Assembly (NCBI GenBank): GCA_963708725.1
Contig: CAVPTL010000014.1
Coordinates: forward strand, 1 to 64,000
Reading direction: 5' to 3'
DNA from: CAVPTL01 sp963708725
GTDB taxonomy: Bacteria; Actinomycetota; Thermoleophilia; Gaiellales; JAICJC01
DNA length: 64,000 bases
Each line of letters opens with the position of its first letter. Within the stretch, counting starts at the first letter, position 1. A program made the position numbers and the translations under genes. The notes under the pieces are model-generated. The model searched no databases, had not been told where the DNA came from, and saw nothing but the letters and a program-made list of their open reading frames with translations. This document shows positions 49,701 to 57,720 of the stretch, piece after piece.

Positions 49701-49969
49701 CCGGCCGAGAACGCGATCTCATCGACATAGCACCAAAACCACTCCTCGCCCGGCTCGGCCGAGCGGATCACGACATGGTCGGTGGCGGCGACATGGGCGG
49801 TGGCGTGCCGGTTCGGTGACGAATCGCAGCAGCCGATGTGACCGCAGGTCGTGCACATCCGCAGGTGCAGCCAGCGGGCGCCGATCTTGAGGCATTCCTC
49901 GCATCCGGGGATCGATTCGGGGACCTCGGTGAACTCGATCTGATCGAGGTGGGTACAGCTATCCGCCAT
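49697..49969 (-). CDS. UBP-type zinc-finger protein
   Basis: A 90-residue single-domain ZnF-UBP protein: CTHLDQIEFTEVPES, CEECLKIGARWLHLRMC, CGHIGCCDSSPNRHATAH, and H in TDHVVIRSAEPG. The Cys/His spacing matches the zinc-binding UBP fold, found free-standing in bacteria. A strong AAGGAG site precedes the ATG. First gene of the coupled operon with the receiver-reductase and kinase. A role in redox or metal sensing is inference. Confidence 0.9.
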   Translation of the reverse strand: MADSCTHLDQIEFTEVPESIPGCEECLKIGARWLHLRMCTTCGHIGCCDSSPNRHATAHVAATDHVVIRSAEPGEEWFWCYVDEIAFSAG

Positions 49970-49988
49970 GGAGCGCTCCTTCAGAGGT

Positions 49989-50690
49989 TCAAGGCTGGGC
50001 GAGGGGAAGCACGAGCATCTCACTCACGTCAACGTGGGCGGGCTGGTCGAGGGCGTAGAGGACTGCGCGGGCGATGTCCTCGGCCTCGAGGCGCCCGGAT
50101 CCCGGGTTGTCGAAAAACGGCGTCTCGACCCCTCCCGGCTCGATCAGGGTGACCTTGACCGCCGCTTTTGGATGATCCTGGTGCAGCTCGGCACGGAGGT
50201 TCTGGCCGATGCCGGTGACCGCCCATTTGGTCGCGGAGTAAAGCGAACCGGGAATCGCACGACGGCCGGCGACTGAGCTGGTCAGCACGTAGTGGCCGTC
50301 GCCGCGGTCGAGTATGTGTGGAAGCGTCGCGCGGATGGTGAGCGCGACACCCAGCACGTTGGTCAGCACCATCGAGCGCCAGTGCTCGACGCTCTCGTTC
50401 AGAAATCCCCGAGAGGCGCCAAACCCGGCGTTGGCAAAGACCACGTCGACCCGTCCGAAGTGCTCGATGGCGGCCGCGGTGAGCGCCTGCACGTCGTCCC
50501 ACTCGGTGACGTCACAACGCACCGCTAGAGCGTGCTGGGGACCGCCCAGCTCGCCCGCCAGGGCGGTCAGCTCGTCCTCTCGGCGGGCCGCGAGCACCAC
50601 CCGCCGGCCACTGGCGACCGCCTGGCGCGCGGTCGCCGCGCCGATGCCACTCGACGCGCCCGTGATGAGGACGACCGAACCACTTGCCAT
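49989..50690 (-). CDS. Short-chain dehydrogenase/reductase
   Basis: Classical SDR of 233 residues, NADP-preferring by the basic residues after the first strand (LAARREDEL). TGASSGIGAATAR, FANAGFGAS, catalytic Ser in TSSVAGRRAI and YSATKWAVTG. Substrate unknown. ATG at 50690 has TAACAT six bases upstream. It ends 19 bases before the zinc-finger operon on the same strand. Confidence 0.92.
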   Translation of the reverse strand: MASGSVVLITGASSGIGAATARQAVASGRRVVLAARREDELTALAGELGGPQHALAVRCDVTEWDDVQALTAAAIEHFGRVDVVFANAGFGASRGFLNESVEHWRSMVLTNVLGVALTIRATLPHILDRGDGHYVLTSSVAGRRAIPGSLYSATKWAVTGIGQNLRAELHQDHPKAAVKVTLIEPGGVETPFFDNPGSGRLEAEDIARAVLYALDQPAHVDVSEMLVLPLAQP

Positions 50691-50696
50691 CGGCGG

Positions 50697-50702
50697 ATGT
50701 TA
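50697..50702 (-). promoter_or_regulatory. Candidate -10 box (TAACAT) of SDR gene
   Basis: TAACAT six bases before the ATG at 50690. Confidence 0.5.
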
Positions 50703-50805
50703 GCGCCCACCAACTCTCATGGAATCTTCACGATCGGGGTGGCACTGTCTGTTTTCGCACACCGCGGAAACCAACCCGTCTACGCGGCCGTGCCCGGCTC
50801 GGGCG

Positions 50806-50838
50806 GGCGGAGGTCAAGGAGCCTTAACCCCGTCCGCC
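50806..50838. other. Strong nested hairpin in the 50691-50902 gap
   Basis: GGCGGA (50806-50811) pairs with TCCGCC (50833-50838), and inside them GGTCAAGG pairs with CCTTAACC with one mismatch. The gap between the divergent SDR gene and the hypothetical at 50903 is 212 bases and shows no gene. The hairpin sits 65 bases before the 50903 start and could be a leader structure or an operator. Confidence 0.4.
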
Positions 50839-50902
50839 CCAGCCCACTGGCAAGATTCGGTCGATATGAACCCAGATTGCCGGTTGCCCTCGAAGAGAAG
50901 GT

Positions 50903-51442
50903 ATGCGGATGACGGCGAACGCTGACCTGTGGGGCTGGCGATCGTCCGAAACGCGATTGGAGGACGGTGCGGTCGAGTCGAAGCAGCAGGTCTGGGTCAA
51001 ACGGCCGGTCGTGGCGATGACCGCCGCGGGTGCCCACCGGCTGGGATCGGTGTACTGGCGCGAGGTGCGGCGCTCGACCCACGGCCTCGTGCGCGTTGGC
51101 GAGTCGCCGGAGGGAGTCGAGATCCGGCTGGTCGGTCGCCCCACGCTGCTGCGCTTCTCGGCGCCTGAGGTGACGGTGGCGCCCGACGCTGTCACCTGCG
51201 TCTACCCGATCGTCGGCGGCCTGCTGGCCCGCGAGCGCTCGGGCACGATCACCTTCGCCCAGCGACAGCTCGAAGACCGAGTGCTGGTCGAGTCTGCAAT
51301 CGCCGGGTTCCACCCCACGCTCGCCGCGCGCCCCGGTGCGCCCGACTGGACCGGCGAGGCGTACAAGCGTGTCCAGGCCCGCCTGCATGTTGCCATCAGC
51401 GGCGACTACTTCCGGCGGCTGAGCCAGGAGGATCTGCGATGA
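50903..51442 (+). CDS. Hypothetical protein coupled to NmrA-like gene
   Basis: A 179-residue soluble protein I do not recognise. It is mostly beta-rich in the middle (VEIRLVGRPTLLRFSAPEVT, AVTCVYPIVGGLLARERSGTI), with a C-terminal helix YKRVQARLHVAISGDYFRRL. No signal peptide or membrane segment. An AGAAGG ribosome site precedes the ATG at 50903; a second ATG follows two codons later. Its stop overlaps the start of the NAD(P)-binding gene (ATGA), so the two likely act together. Confidence 0.75.
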   Translation: MRMTANADLWGWRSSETRLEDGAVESKQQVWVKRPVVAMTAAGAHRLGSVYWREVRRSTHGLVRVGESPEGVEIRLVGRPTLLRFSAPEVTVAPDAVTCVYPIVGGLLARERSGTITFAQRQLEDRVLVESAIAGFHPTLAARPGAPDWTGEAYKRVQARLHVAISGDYFRRLSQEDLR

Positions 51443-52311
51443 GAGTGGCGGTGTTCGGCGCCACCGGCACCGTCGGCCAGGCGCTCCTTCCCCGGCTGGT
51501 CGCCAAGCACGAGGTGACCGCGGTGTCGCGGCATGCCCACGCTCCCAGCGACGGCGTCCAATGGGTGGTCGGTGACGTCGGGAACCCGACGAGCGTGCGC
51601 GACGCACTCGAGGGTGTCGACGTCGCCTACTACCTGGTGCACTCCCTCGGCACACCTGATTACGCCGCTCGCGATCGACGCGGCGCCGCAATCATGGCGC
51701 GAGCCGCCGAGCACGCGGGGGTGCGGCAGATCGTGTTCCTGGGCGGCCTTGGCCAGGACGACGGCGAGCTCTCCGAGCATCTCGAGAGCCGCCGCGAGAC
51801 CGAGCGGGTGCTGGCGTCGGGGGCGACGCCGGTGACCACGATCCGGACAGCCGTGGTGATCGGGGCGGGCAGCACCGCGTTCGAGACGATCGTGGCGCTC
51901 GTCGATCGTCTGCCCGGGATGGTGTGCCCCCGTTGGGTGTCCACCCCGACCCAGCCGATCGCGCTGACCGACGTCACCGCCTACCTGGCCGAGGTCGCCG
52001 GCATGGAGGAGGCCATCGGGCAGACGTTCGAGGCGGGCGGGCCGGAGGTCATGACCTATCGCCAGATGATCGAGCAGATCGCCGAGATCCGGGGCCACCA
52101 CCCGCTGATCGTCGAGGTGCCGGTGCTCACCCCGCGACTGTCGTCGCACTGGCTGGGCCTGGTGACTCCGGTGAACGCCGCCACCGCACGTCCGTTGATC
52201 GACGGGCTCAAGAACCCCACCGTCGTCACCGACGACCGGATTCAGCGGCTGATTCCGCTCGAGCTGACACCGTTCGACAAGTCGGCGCGGGTCGCCATCA
52301 ACGCCCGCTGA
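51439..52311 (+). CDS. NmrA/SDR-a-type NAD(P)-binding protein
   Basis: A 290-residue atypical SDR: VAVFGATGTVGQALLPRLV (Rossmann), LEGVDVAYYLVHSLGT, QIVFLGGLGQDDGELSEHL, and RTAVVIGAGSTAFETI. The YYLVHS and LGGLG features are typical of actinobacterial NAD(P)H-binding proteins often fused to DUF2867, which is absent here. It could be a reductase or a redox-sensing regulator. Its last 70 bases overlap the convergent MFS gene. Confidence 0.85.
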   Translation: MRVAVFGATGTVGQALLPRLVAKHEVTAVSRHAHAPSDGVQWVVGDVGNPTSVRDALEGVDVAYYLVHSLGTPDYAARDRRGAAIMARAAEHAGVRQIVFLGGLGQDDGELSEHLESRRETERVLASGATPVTTIRTAVVIGAGSTAFETIVALVDRLPGMVCPRWVSTPTQPIALTDVTAYLAEVAGMEEAIGQTFEAGGPEVMTYRQMIEQIAEIRGHHPLIVEVPVLTPRLSSHWLGLVTPVNAATARPLIDGLKNPTVVTDDRIQRLIPLELTPFDKSARVAINAR

Positions 52312-53471
52312 GGCGACCTGCTGGCGGTGACAACCAGCCCGGTCAGTCCGGCGGCGAGCACGCCGATGGCAAGTGTCCCCACACCGGTCCATCCCCACGC
52401 CTGCCACGCAAGCCCGGGCAGGTATCCACCCAGCGCGCCCGCGATGTAGTACGCACTGAAGTAGACCGCCGTGGCAAACCCTCGATTCTGGTCGGTTGAG
52501 GAGGCCACGCCAAGCTGGCAGGCCGTGACGCCGGCGAACATCGCGGCGGCGAACAGGGCCAGGCCGAGCACGATCATGGGCGTGGCGCCCGAGAGCGTCA
52601 GAACGACACCCGTGAGGGCGGTGACCAGACCGGCGACCGCGACGCGGCGCCACCCGACACGACCCGAGAGGGTTCCGGCGGCAGGACCCACGGCGCCAAA
52701 GATCCACAGCACGAAGATCAGGCTCGCCACCGAAGGCGAGTAGGAGAACGGGGCGGCCTCGAGCCGGTAGTCGATGAACGAGAACACTCCCACGAACCCA
52801 AAAAACAGGCTTGCGCCGGCGGCCGAAGCACCGATCAGTGTGCGGTTTCGAAGCAGCGCCAGTCGCGCACCGCGAACGGCGGGCTCGAGATGGCGCACCG
52901 GGTCGGCCTCGAGCGATCGGCGCACGACCACGGCGGCGACGGCAGGGAGCACGGCCAGCGCGGCCATGGCGATCCGCCACCCGTACAGGTCGGTGAGGAA
53001 GGCGACGCCCAATCGGCCCACCAGGCCGCCGACCACCAGCGTCGAGACGTAGTAGCCCATCGCCCGCGAGCCGATCCGCGGCTTGTAGACATCGGCGATG
53101 TAGCCGACACCCACGGTCAGCAGACCGGGCATCACCAGCCCTTCGGCCGCACGGGCGACCAGCAGCAGCGCAAAGGTCGGAGCCAGCGGCAGCACCAGCG
53201 CGGGCACGACCAGAAGCGTGCTTGCCAGCGTCAGTGAGCGCCGCAGACCGATCCGATCCGACAGCGGACCCCAGATCCAGGCGCCCACGGCGAGGGCCAC
53301 AACCAGCACCGAGATGGTCAGCCCCGCCTCGCTGGGACTCACGCCAAACGAGTCTCCCAGCTGCGGGAGGATTGCTTGAGTCGAGTACATGGTCGCGAAC
53401 ATCGCGCCGGCGCCGAGCAGGAACGGCGACATACCGCCGAGCACGCGGACGGTTGCGGGTGGAGCGTCCAT
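52242..53471 (-). CDS. MFS transporter (12-helix)
   Basis: A 409-residue major facilitator permease, probably an exporter of drugs or amino acids. LSDRIGLRRSLTLAS is motif A, ARAAEGLVMPGLLTVGVGYI and SRAMGYYVSTLVVGGLVGRL fit motifs B and C. ATG at 53471 is set by TACGCT six bases upstream; an in-frame start 14 codons earlier would run through the promoter. Divergent from a LysR gene with a dyad operator between, so LysR control is likely. Confidence 0.9.
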   Translation of the reverse strand: MDAPPATVRVLGGMSPFLLGAGAMFATMYSTQAILPQLGDSFGVSPSEAGLTISVLVVALAVGAWIWGPLSDRIGLRRSLTLASTLLVVPALVLPLAPTFALLLVARAAEGLVMPGLLTVGVGYIADVYKPRIGSRAMGYYVSTLVVGGLVGRLGVAFLTDLYGWRIAMAALAVLPAVAAVVVRRSLEADPVRHLEPAVRGARLALLRNRTLIGASAAGASLFFGFVGVFSFIDYRLEAAPFSYSPSVASLIFVLWIFGAVGPAAGTLSGRVGWRRVAVAGLVTALTGVVLTLSGATPMIVLGLALFAAAMFAGVTACQLGVASSTDQNRGFATAVYFSAYYIAGALGGYLPGLAWQAWGWTGVGTLAIGVLAAGLTGLVVTASRSPQRALMATRADLSNGVSSSGISR

Positions 53472-53477
53472 GCTCTC

Positions 53478-53483
53478 AGCGTA
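53478..53483 (-). promoter_or_regulatory. Candidate -10 box (TACGCT) of MFS transporter
   Basis: TACGCT six bases before the ATG at 53471. Confidence 0.5.
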
Positions 53484-53497
53484 GATCGCGGCGGCTA

Positions 53498-53518
53498 AGA
53501 TATCCAAGATCAATATCT
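53498..53518. promoter_or_regulatory. LysR-type operator dyad
   Basis: AGATAT, nine bases, ATATCT: an exact inverted repeat containing the T-N11-A arrangement of LysR-family recognition sites. Its centre is about 37 bases from both the MFS start (53471) and the LysR start (53545), so it could serve activation of the transporter and autorepression at once. Confidence 0.65.
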
Positions 53519-53544
53519 GTTCGCAGTAAGACGATCAACGTCTC

Positions 53545-54447
53545 ATGGAACTCCGCCATCTCCGCTACTTCACCGCCGTTGCCGAGGAGCTGCACTTCGG
53601 GCGCGCCGCCGCCCGGCTGCACATTGCCCAGTCACCGCTGAGCCAGCAGATCCGCCGTCTGGAGGCCGAATTCGGGGTGGCACTGTTCGAGCGCAACCGC
53701 CGCAGTGTACGACTGACCGACGCCGGCCGGCTGCTGCTGGAGCTGGCGGAGCCACTGCTCGGCCAGGCCGACCGGCTGGAGCGAACGATGCACGACGCCG
53801 CCGCGGGTGACGCCGGCACGTTGACCGTCGGGTTCGTGGGCTCGGCCAGCTACCGCACGCTGCCGGCGATCGTTCGCGCCTTCAGCCACACCCATCCGCT
53901 GGTGGTGGTGCGGCTGGAGGAGTTGACCACGAGCCCGCAGGTGGAGGCGCTCGAAACCGGGCGGATCGATGTCGGTCTCGTGCGCCCGCCGGTGGGGGGT
54001 GACGCTTTGGAGGTCATCCCGCTGGTGGAGGAGCGGCTGGTGGTGGCACTGCCGGATTCGCACCCGCTGGCCGAGTTGGAGATCGTGCCGGTGCGTGCCC
54101 TCGCCAACGAGCCGTTCGTCAGCTTCCCACGGCGGATCGGCGCGGGGCTCTACGACGATATCGTGGCCGTGTGCGCGGCCGCCGGCTTCAGCCCCGAGGT
54201 CGTCCAGGAGGCCAACGAGATGCAGACGATCGTGAGCCTCGTATCGGCAGGTATTGGTGTGGCACTCGTCCCCGAGTCGATGCAGAACTTCACCCTCCCA
54301 CACCTCGCGATGCGTCCCCTTCGCGGGTCGTCCGCGATCCTTCGACTGGCGCTCGCCCACCGGGCCGACTCGGCCTCCCCGCTGGTTCGTGCGTTCGTGG
54401 CGGCCGCGGTGACCGCAGCCCGTGAGCCCGTATATTTCTTGCCGTGA
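53545..54447 (+). CDS. LysR-family transcriptional regulator
   Basis: A 300-residue LTTR. N-terminal HTH MELRHLRYFTAVAEELHFGR with AARLHIAQSPLSQQIRRLEA, then a periplasmic-binding-type effector domain (LTVGFVGSASYRTLPAIVRA). Resembles the CynR/BenM-like groups. Its likely target is the divergent MFS gene. Its stop overlaps the start of the small membrane protein gene downstream (GTGA). Confidence 0.93.
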   Translation: MELRHLRYFTAVAEELHFGRAAARLHIAQSPLSQQIRRLEAEFGVALFERNRRSVRLTDAGRLLLELAEPLLGQADRLERTMHDAAAGDAGTLTVGFVGSASYRTLPAIVRAFSHTHPLVVVRLEELTTSPQVEALETGRIDVGLVRPPVGGDALEVIPLVEERLVVALPDSHPLAELEIVPVRALANEPFVSFPRRIGAGLYDDIVAVCAAAGFSPEVVQEANEMQTIVSLVSAGIGVALVPESMQNFTLPHLAMRPLRGSSAILRLALAHRADSASPLVRAFVAAAVTAAREPVYFLP

Positions 54448-54911
54448 TCCGGTACGTCCTGTTCGTGCTCGTGTGGGGCGGTGAGCTGGCCTCCTCGGCC
54501 TGGCTCTGGTACAAATCCGCCGACTGGTGGCACAGCTACCAGAGCGGATTCTCGGACGCTGCCACGTATGACCCCGCGGCCGTCCGCCGGGCCGATGAGC
54601 ACGCCTTTGCAGTCAGCTTTGCGATCACGCTGATCGCGTTCTCGCTCGCGGTTGCCGTGGTCATGGTCGCACGCCGATACCAGCGCGGACCGCTCGCCGC
54701 AGGCCTGCTGGCGCTGGTTGGCGTGGTGGTGCTACTGGCCGTGAGCGCGCCGCGCTCCAACGACCAGCAGCTGTCCGATTGCTACTCCTCCAACGCCAAG
54801 GTCTACGTCGAAGGCACGGGGCTTTCGATCCGCGGGTGGTCGTGGGCAGACGGTGGTCAGGTGGCGATCTGGCGCGGCCGTGGTGGCAACACGCTGCGGA
54901 TCGTTTGCTGA
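54444..54911 (+). CDS. Small membrane protein downstream of LysR
   Basis: A 155-residue protein with three membrane segments (YVLFVLVWGGELASSAWLWY, VSFAITLIAFSLAVAVVMVA, AAGLLALVGVVVLLAVS) and a C-terminal extracytoplasmic tail of about 50 residues with two Cys. GTG 54444 overlaps the LysR stop. Not recognised. Confidence 0.7.
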   Translation: MIRYVLFVLVWGGELASSAWLWYKSADWWHSYQSGFSDAATYDPAAVRRADEHAFAVSFAITLIAFSLAVAVVMVARRYQRGPLAAGLLALVGVVVLLAVSAPRSNDQQLSDCYSSNAKVYVEGTGLSIRGWSWADGGQVAIWRGRGGNTLRIVC

Positions 54912-54970
54912 TCGACGGGTGACCGACAGAAAACTCAAGTCTTTCGGGCTTCTGCCGATGGGAACCCCGA

Positions 54971-56392
54971 ATGTCACCTAACCTGCCCAAGGTAACGCTC
55001 ATCGACGCGGACACCGCCGCGCTCGGGGTCAAAGCACCAGCTTCTCGAAACGCCAGATCCGAGCCGCTGCATGCGTCCAAGCTCGTCGTTCCGATCATCG
55101 TCGGCACGCGGCCCGAGGCGATCAAACTGGTGCCGATCATCCGGCGGCTCGCCGAGAGCGAGCACTACGAGCCGCTGGTCGTCTCGACCGGCCAGCATCA
55201 ACGCATGGTCGCCTACATCTTCGAGCTCGCCGGGATCAAGCCAGACGTCGTCCTGTGGGCCGGATCGAAACGCTCGCAGCTGAACGAACGCGTCGCGTCG
55301 GTGATGCGCCGGTTCGAAGACTTCTGCGCGGAGCGGTTCGAGGCTCACCCCGATGGCACGGCAGACGCCGAGGACATCCTCAACGGACGGTTTCCCGCCG
55401 CGGTACTCGTCCACGGCGACACCACGTCGGCAATGTCGGCGGCGCTCTCGGCCTTCCATCTGCGGATCCCCGTGATGCACGTCGAGGCGGGGCTGCGCAC
55501 CGGCGGAAACAACCTGACGCCGTTTCCCGAGGAGCTCAACCGGCAGCTGATCTCATGCATTGCCGGTCTGCACTTTGCTCCGACTGCCAAGAACCTCGAG
55601 AACCTGATCCGCGAGAACATTCCGATCGGGCAGATCTTCGTGACCGGGAACACCGGCATCGACGCGCTTCAGTGGGCGTCGACAATCGACGTCCAGTTCG
55701 CCAATCCCAGGCTGCAGGAGCTCCACCAGAGCGACCGGCGGATCGTCGTGATCACCGCTCACCGGCGTGAGAACTGGGGCGCGGGCCTGACCGGCATCGC
55801 CGAAGGTGTGCGGCGACTCGCCGCCGCCGAACCGCAGGTGCATTTCGTCCTGCCGCTACACCCCAATCCAGCCGTCCGAGAGACGCTCTCCAGCCACCTC
55901 GCCGGTCTCGAAAACGTGCTCTTGACCGAGCCGCTGGGCTATGCGACCTTCGCCCGGCTGCTCGCGCGAACCACGCTTGTGATCACGGATTCGGGTGGGA
56001 TTCAGGAGGAGGCTCCGTCGCTCGGTAAGCCGGTGCTGGTGGCACGCGAGACGACCGAGCGGACAGAGGGTGTCGAAGCCGGCACGCTGCGGCTGGTGGG
56101 CAACGATCCCGACCGCATCTTCGAGGAGGGCGATCGGCTGCTGAACGATCCCGTCGCCTACGCCGAGATGTCCGAGGCATCAAATCCCTACGGTGACGGC
56201 AAGGCCGCCGACCGGATCGTGCGCGCGCTCGAGCATGTGCTGCTCGGCGGCGAGGCGCCCGCCCCGTTCGGGCCTGGATACAGCCGTGCCGAGATCGCCC
56301 GGGCCGCGGGGTTCGACCTTCCCGCACCCGCTCTCAGCGCCGATCTCGATTCCCCCGAGCTGGAGACGGTCGGCGAGTACGGAGCGGAGTGA
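54971..56392 (+). CDS. wecB: UDP-N-acetylglucosamine 2-epimerase (non-hydrolysing)
   Basis: Interconverts UDP-GlcNAc and UDP-ManNAc for surface polysaccharide. Core motifs: IIVGTRPEAIKLVPIIRRL, STGQHQRM, VLVHGDTTSAM (Asp), MHVEAGLRTGG and PFPEELNRQLIS (Glu, Arg), ITAHRRENWG (His), and ITDSGGIQEEAPSLGKPVLV. At 473 residues it is about 90 longer than usual, from a 35-residue N-terminal leader, an insert near 125-145 and a C-terminal tail. Coupled by GTGA overlap to a processive GT2. Confidence 0.93.
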   Translation: MSPNLPKVTLIDADTAALGVKAPASRNARSEPLHASKLVVPIIVGTRPEAIKLVPIIRRLAESEHYEPLVVSTGQHQRMVAYIFELAGIKPDVVLWAGSKRSQLNERVASVMRRFEDFCAERFEAHPDGTADAEDILNGRFPAAVLVHGDTTSAMSAALSAFHLRIPVMHVEAGLRTGGNNLTPFPEELNRQLISCIAGLHFAPTAKNLENLIRENIPIGQIFVTGNTGIDALQWASTIDVQFANPRLQELHQSDRRIVVITAHRRENWGAGLTGIAEGVRRLAAAEPQVHFVLPLHPNPAVRETLSSHLAGLENVLLTEPLGYATFARLLARTTLVITDSGGIQEEAPSLGKPVLVARETTERTEGVEAGTLRLVGNDPDRIFEEGDRLLNDPVAYAEMSEASNPYGDGKAADRIVRALEHVLLGGEAPAPFGPGYSRAEIARAAGFDLPAPALSADLDSPELETVGEYGAE

Positions 56393-57720
56393 TCCCGCTC
56401 GCAGTGCAGTCGCCCTTCGCGGGGTTGCCCGAAGCAGTCCAGGTGCTGTTTTGGTTCGCACTGATCGTGATCATCGGCGTCGACCTGTGGACCGTCACCC
56501 TGTTCGTCCGTGGCTGCCGAACCGCGCCGCACGGAGATGCCGACGGCGACCCTGACGAGTTCTTCACCTGGGTGTTTCTGGTTCCCGCCTTGAACGAGGA
56601 GGTGACGATCAGAGACAGCGTCGAGCGACTGCTCGCGGTGCCGGTCAGACGCCGCCACGTGGTGGTGATCGATGACGCCTCGGATGATCGCACTCCCGAC
56701 ATCCTGCGCGAGCTCGACCACCCCGATCTGCATGTGATCCGGCGGGAACTCCCGGCCGCGCGGATCGGGAAGGCCGCGGGCCTCAACCACGCCTACTCGG
56801 AGCTGGCCGAACGGCTCGGTTCGGAAGACCGCTCGCGGGTGATCGTCGTGATCGTCGACGCCGACGGCCGGCTCGCGCCAGACGCCCCCAGGTACGTCGC
56901 AACCCACTTCGCCGATCCCAGGGTCGGCGGCGTCCAATCGCTGGTTCGGATCTACAACCGCCAAAGCGTGCTGGCGTGGTTCCAGGACGTCGAGTTCGGC
57001 GTGTACGGCCATCTCTACCAGGCCGGGCGAAACGACTGGGGCACCGCGGGGATGGGCGGAAACGGCCAGTTCAACCGGCTGAGCGCGCTCGACGACGTGG
57101 CCGACGCGGTCGGGCCGTGGCGCGATCGCCTGACCGAGGATCAGGACCTTGGGCTGCGTCTGATCGGCAAGGGCTGGGAGGGCCGGCAGGAGCTGCGGGC
57201 CACGGTCGATCAGCAGGGATTGCCGCGGCTGCGCCCGCTGCTTCGCCAGCGCACCCGCTGGTCACAGGGGAATCTCCAGGCCGTGCGATTGGTCGGCGAA
57301 CTCGTCCACGCACCGTTCACGCTCGGCGCCCGGGCCGAGCTGATGGCCTACCTGTTCATGCCGATGTGGCAGGGCCTGATCGGGTTCACGTTTCTGACCG
57401 CACTGGTACTGATGGCGCTCGACATCGCCCCGTTTTGGAACGGCGGGCCGACCTGGCAGCTCGTGTTCTTCTATGCGCTGGCCTTCGGAGGCACCATCCT
57501 CGGGTGCATCGCCGCGCGCCGCTCGGAAGGCCCGCGGGGCTGGGCAATGGGCTTTGTGATCGGAAACCTCTACACCTTCTACACCTGGCTCCTGTGGCCC
57601 GTGTTGCTTCGCTCCACGATGCGCCAGGTGACCAAGCGCGACAACTGGGCCAAGACCGAGCGCGAGGCGATCGAGACCGAGGCCGCCGACCCACCCGCCC
57701 AGCTCCCCCGCGCCGCCTAA
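56389..57720 (+). CDS. Processive family 2 glycosyltransferase, membrane
   Basis: A 443-residue polysaccharide synthase-like GT2. One N-terminal membrane helix (VLFWFALIVIIGVDLWTVTL), then the catalytic domain: VVVIDDASDDRTPDIL, IVDADGRL (DxD), GGNGQFNRLSAL, LTEDQDLGLRL (ED) and QRTRWSQG (Q/RxxRW). Four C-terminal helices follow. The motif set is that of hyaluronan, cellulose and poly-GlcNAc synthases. With the epimerase it may polymerise an N-acetylhexosamine, but the sugar is unproven. Confidence 0.9.
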   Translation: MIPLAVQSPFAGLPEAVQVLFWFALIVIIGVDLWTVTLFVRGCRTAPHGDADGDPDEFFTWVFLVPALNEEVTIRDSVERLLAVPVRRRHVVVIDDASDDRTPDILRELDHPDLHVIRRELPAARIGKAAGLNHAYSELAERLGSEDRSRVIVVIVDADGRLAPDAPRYVATHFADPRVGGVQSLVRIYNRQSVLAWFQDVEFGVYGHLYQAGRNDWGTAGMGGNGQFNRLSALDDVADAVGPWRDRLTEDQDLGLRLIGKGWEGRQELRATVDQQGLPRLRPLLRQRTRWSQGNLQAVRLVGELVHAPFTLGARAELMAYLFMPMWQGLIGFTFLTALVLMALDIAPFWNGGPTWQLVFFYALAFGGTILGCIAARRSEGPRGWAMGFVIGNLYTFYTWLLWPVLLRSTMRQVTKRDNWAKTEREAIETEAADPPAQLPRAA

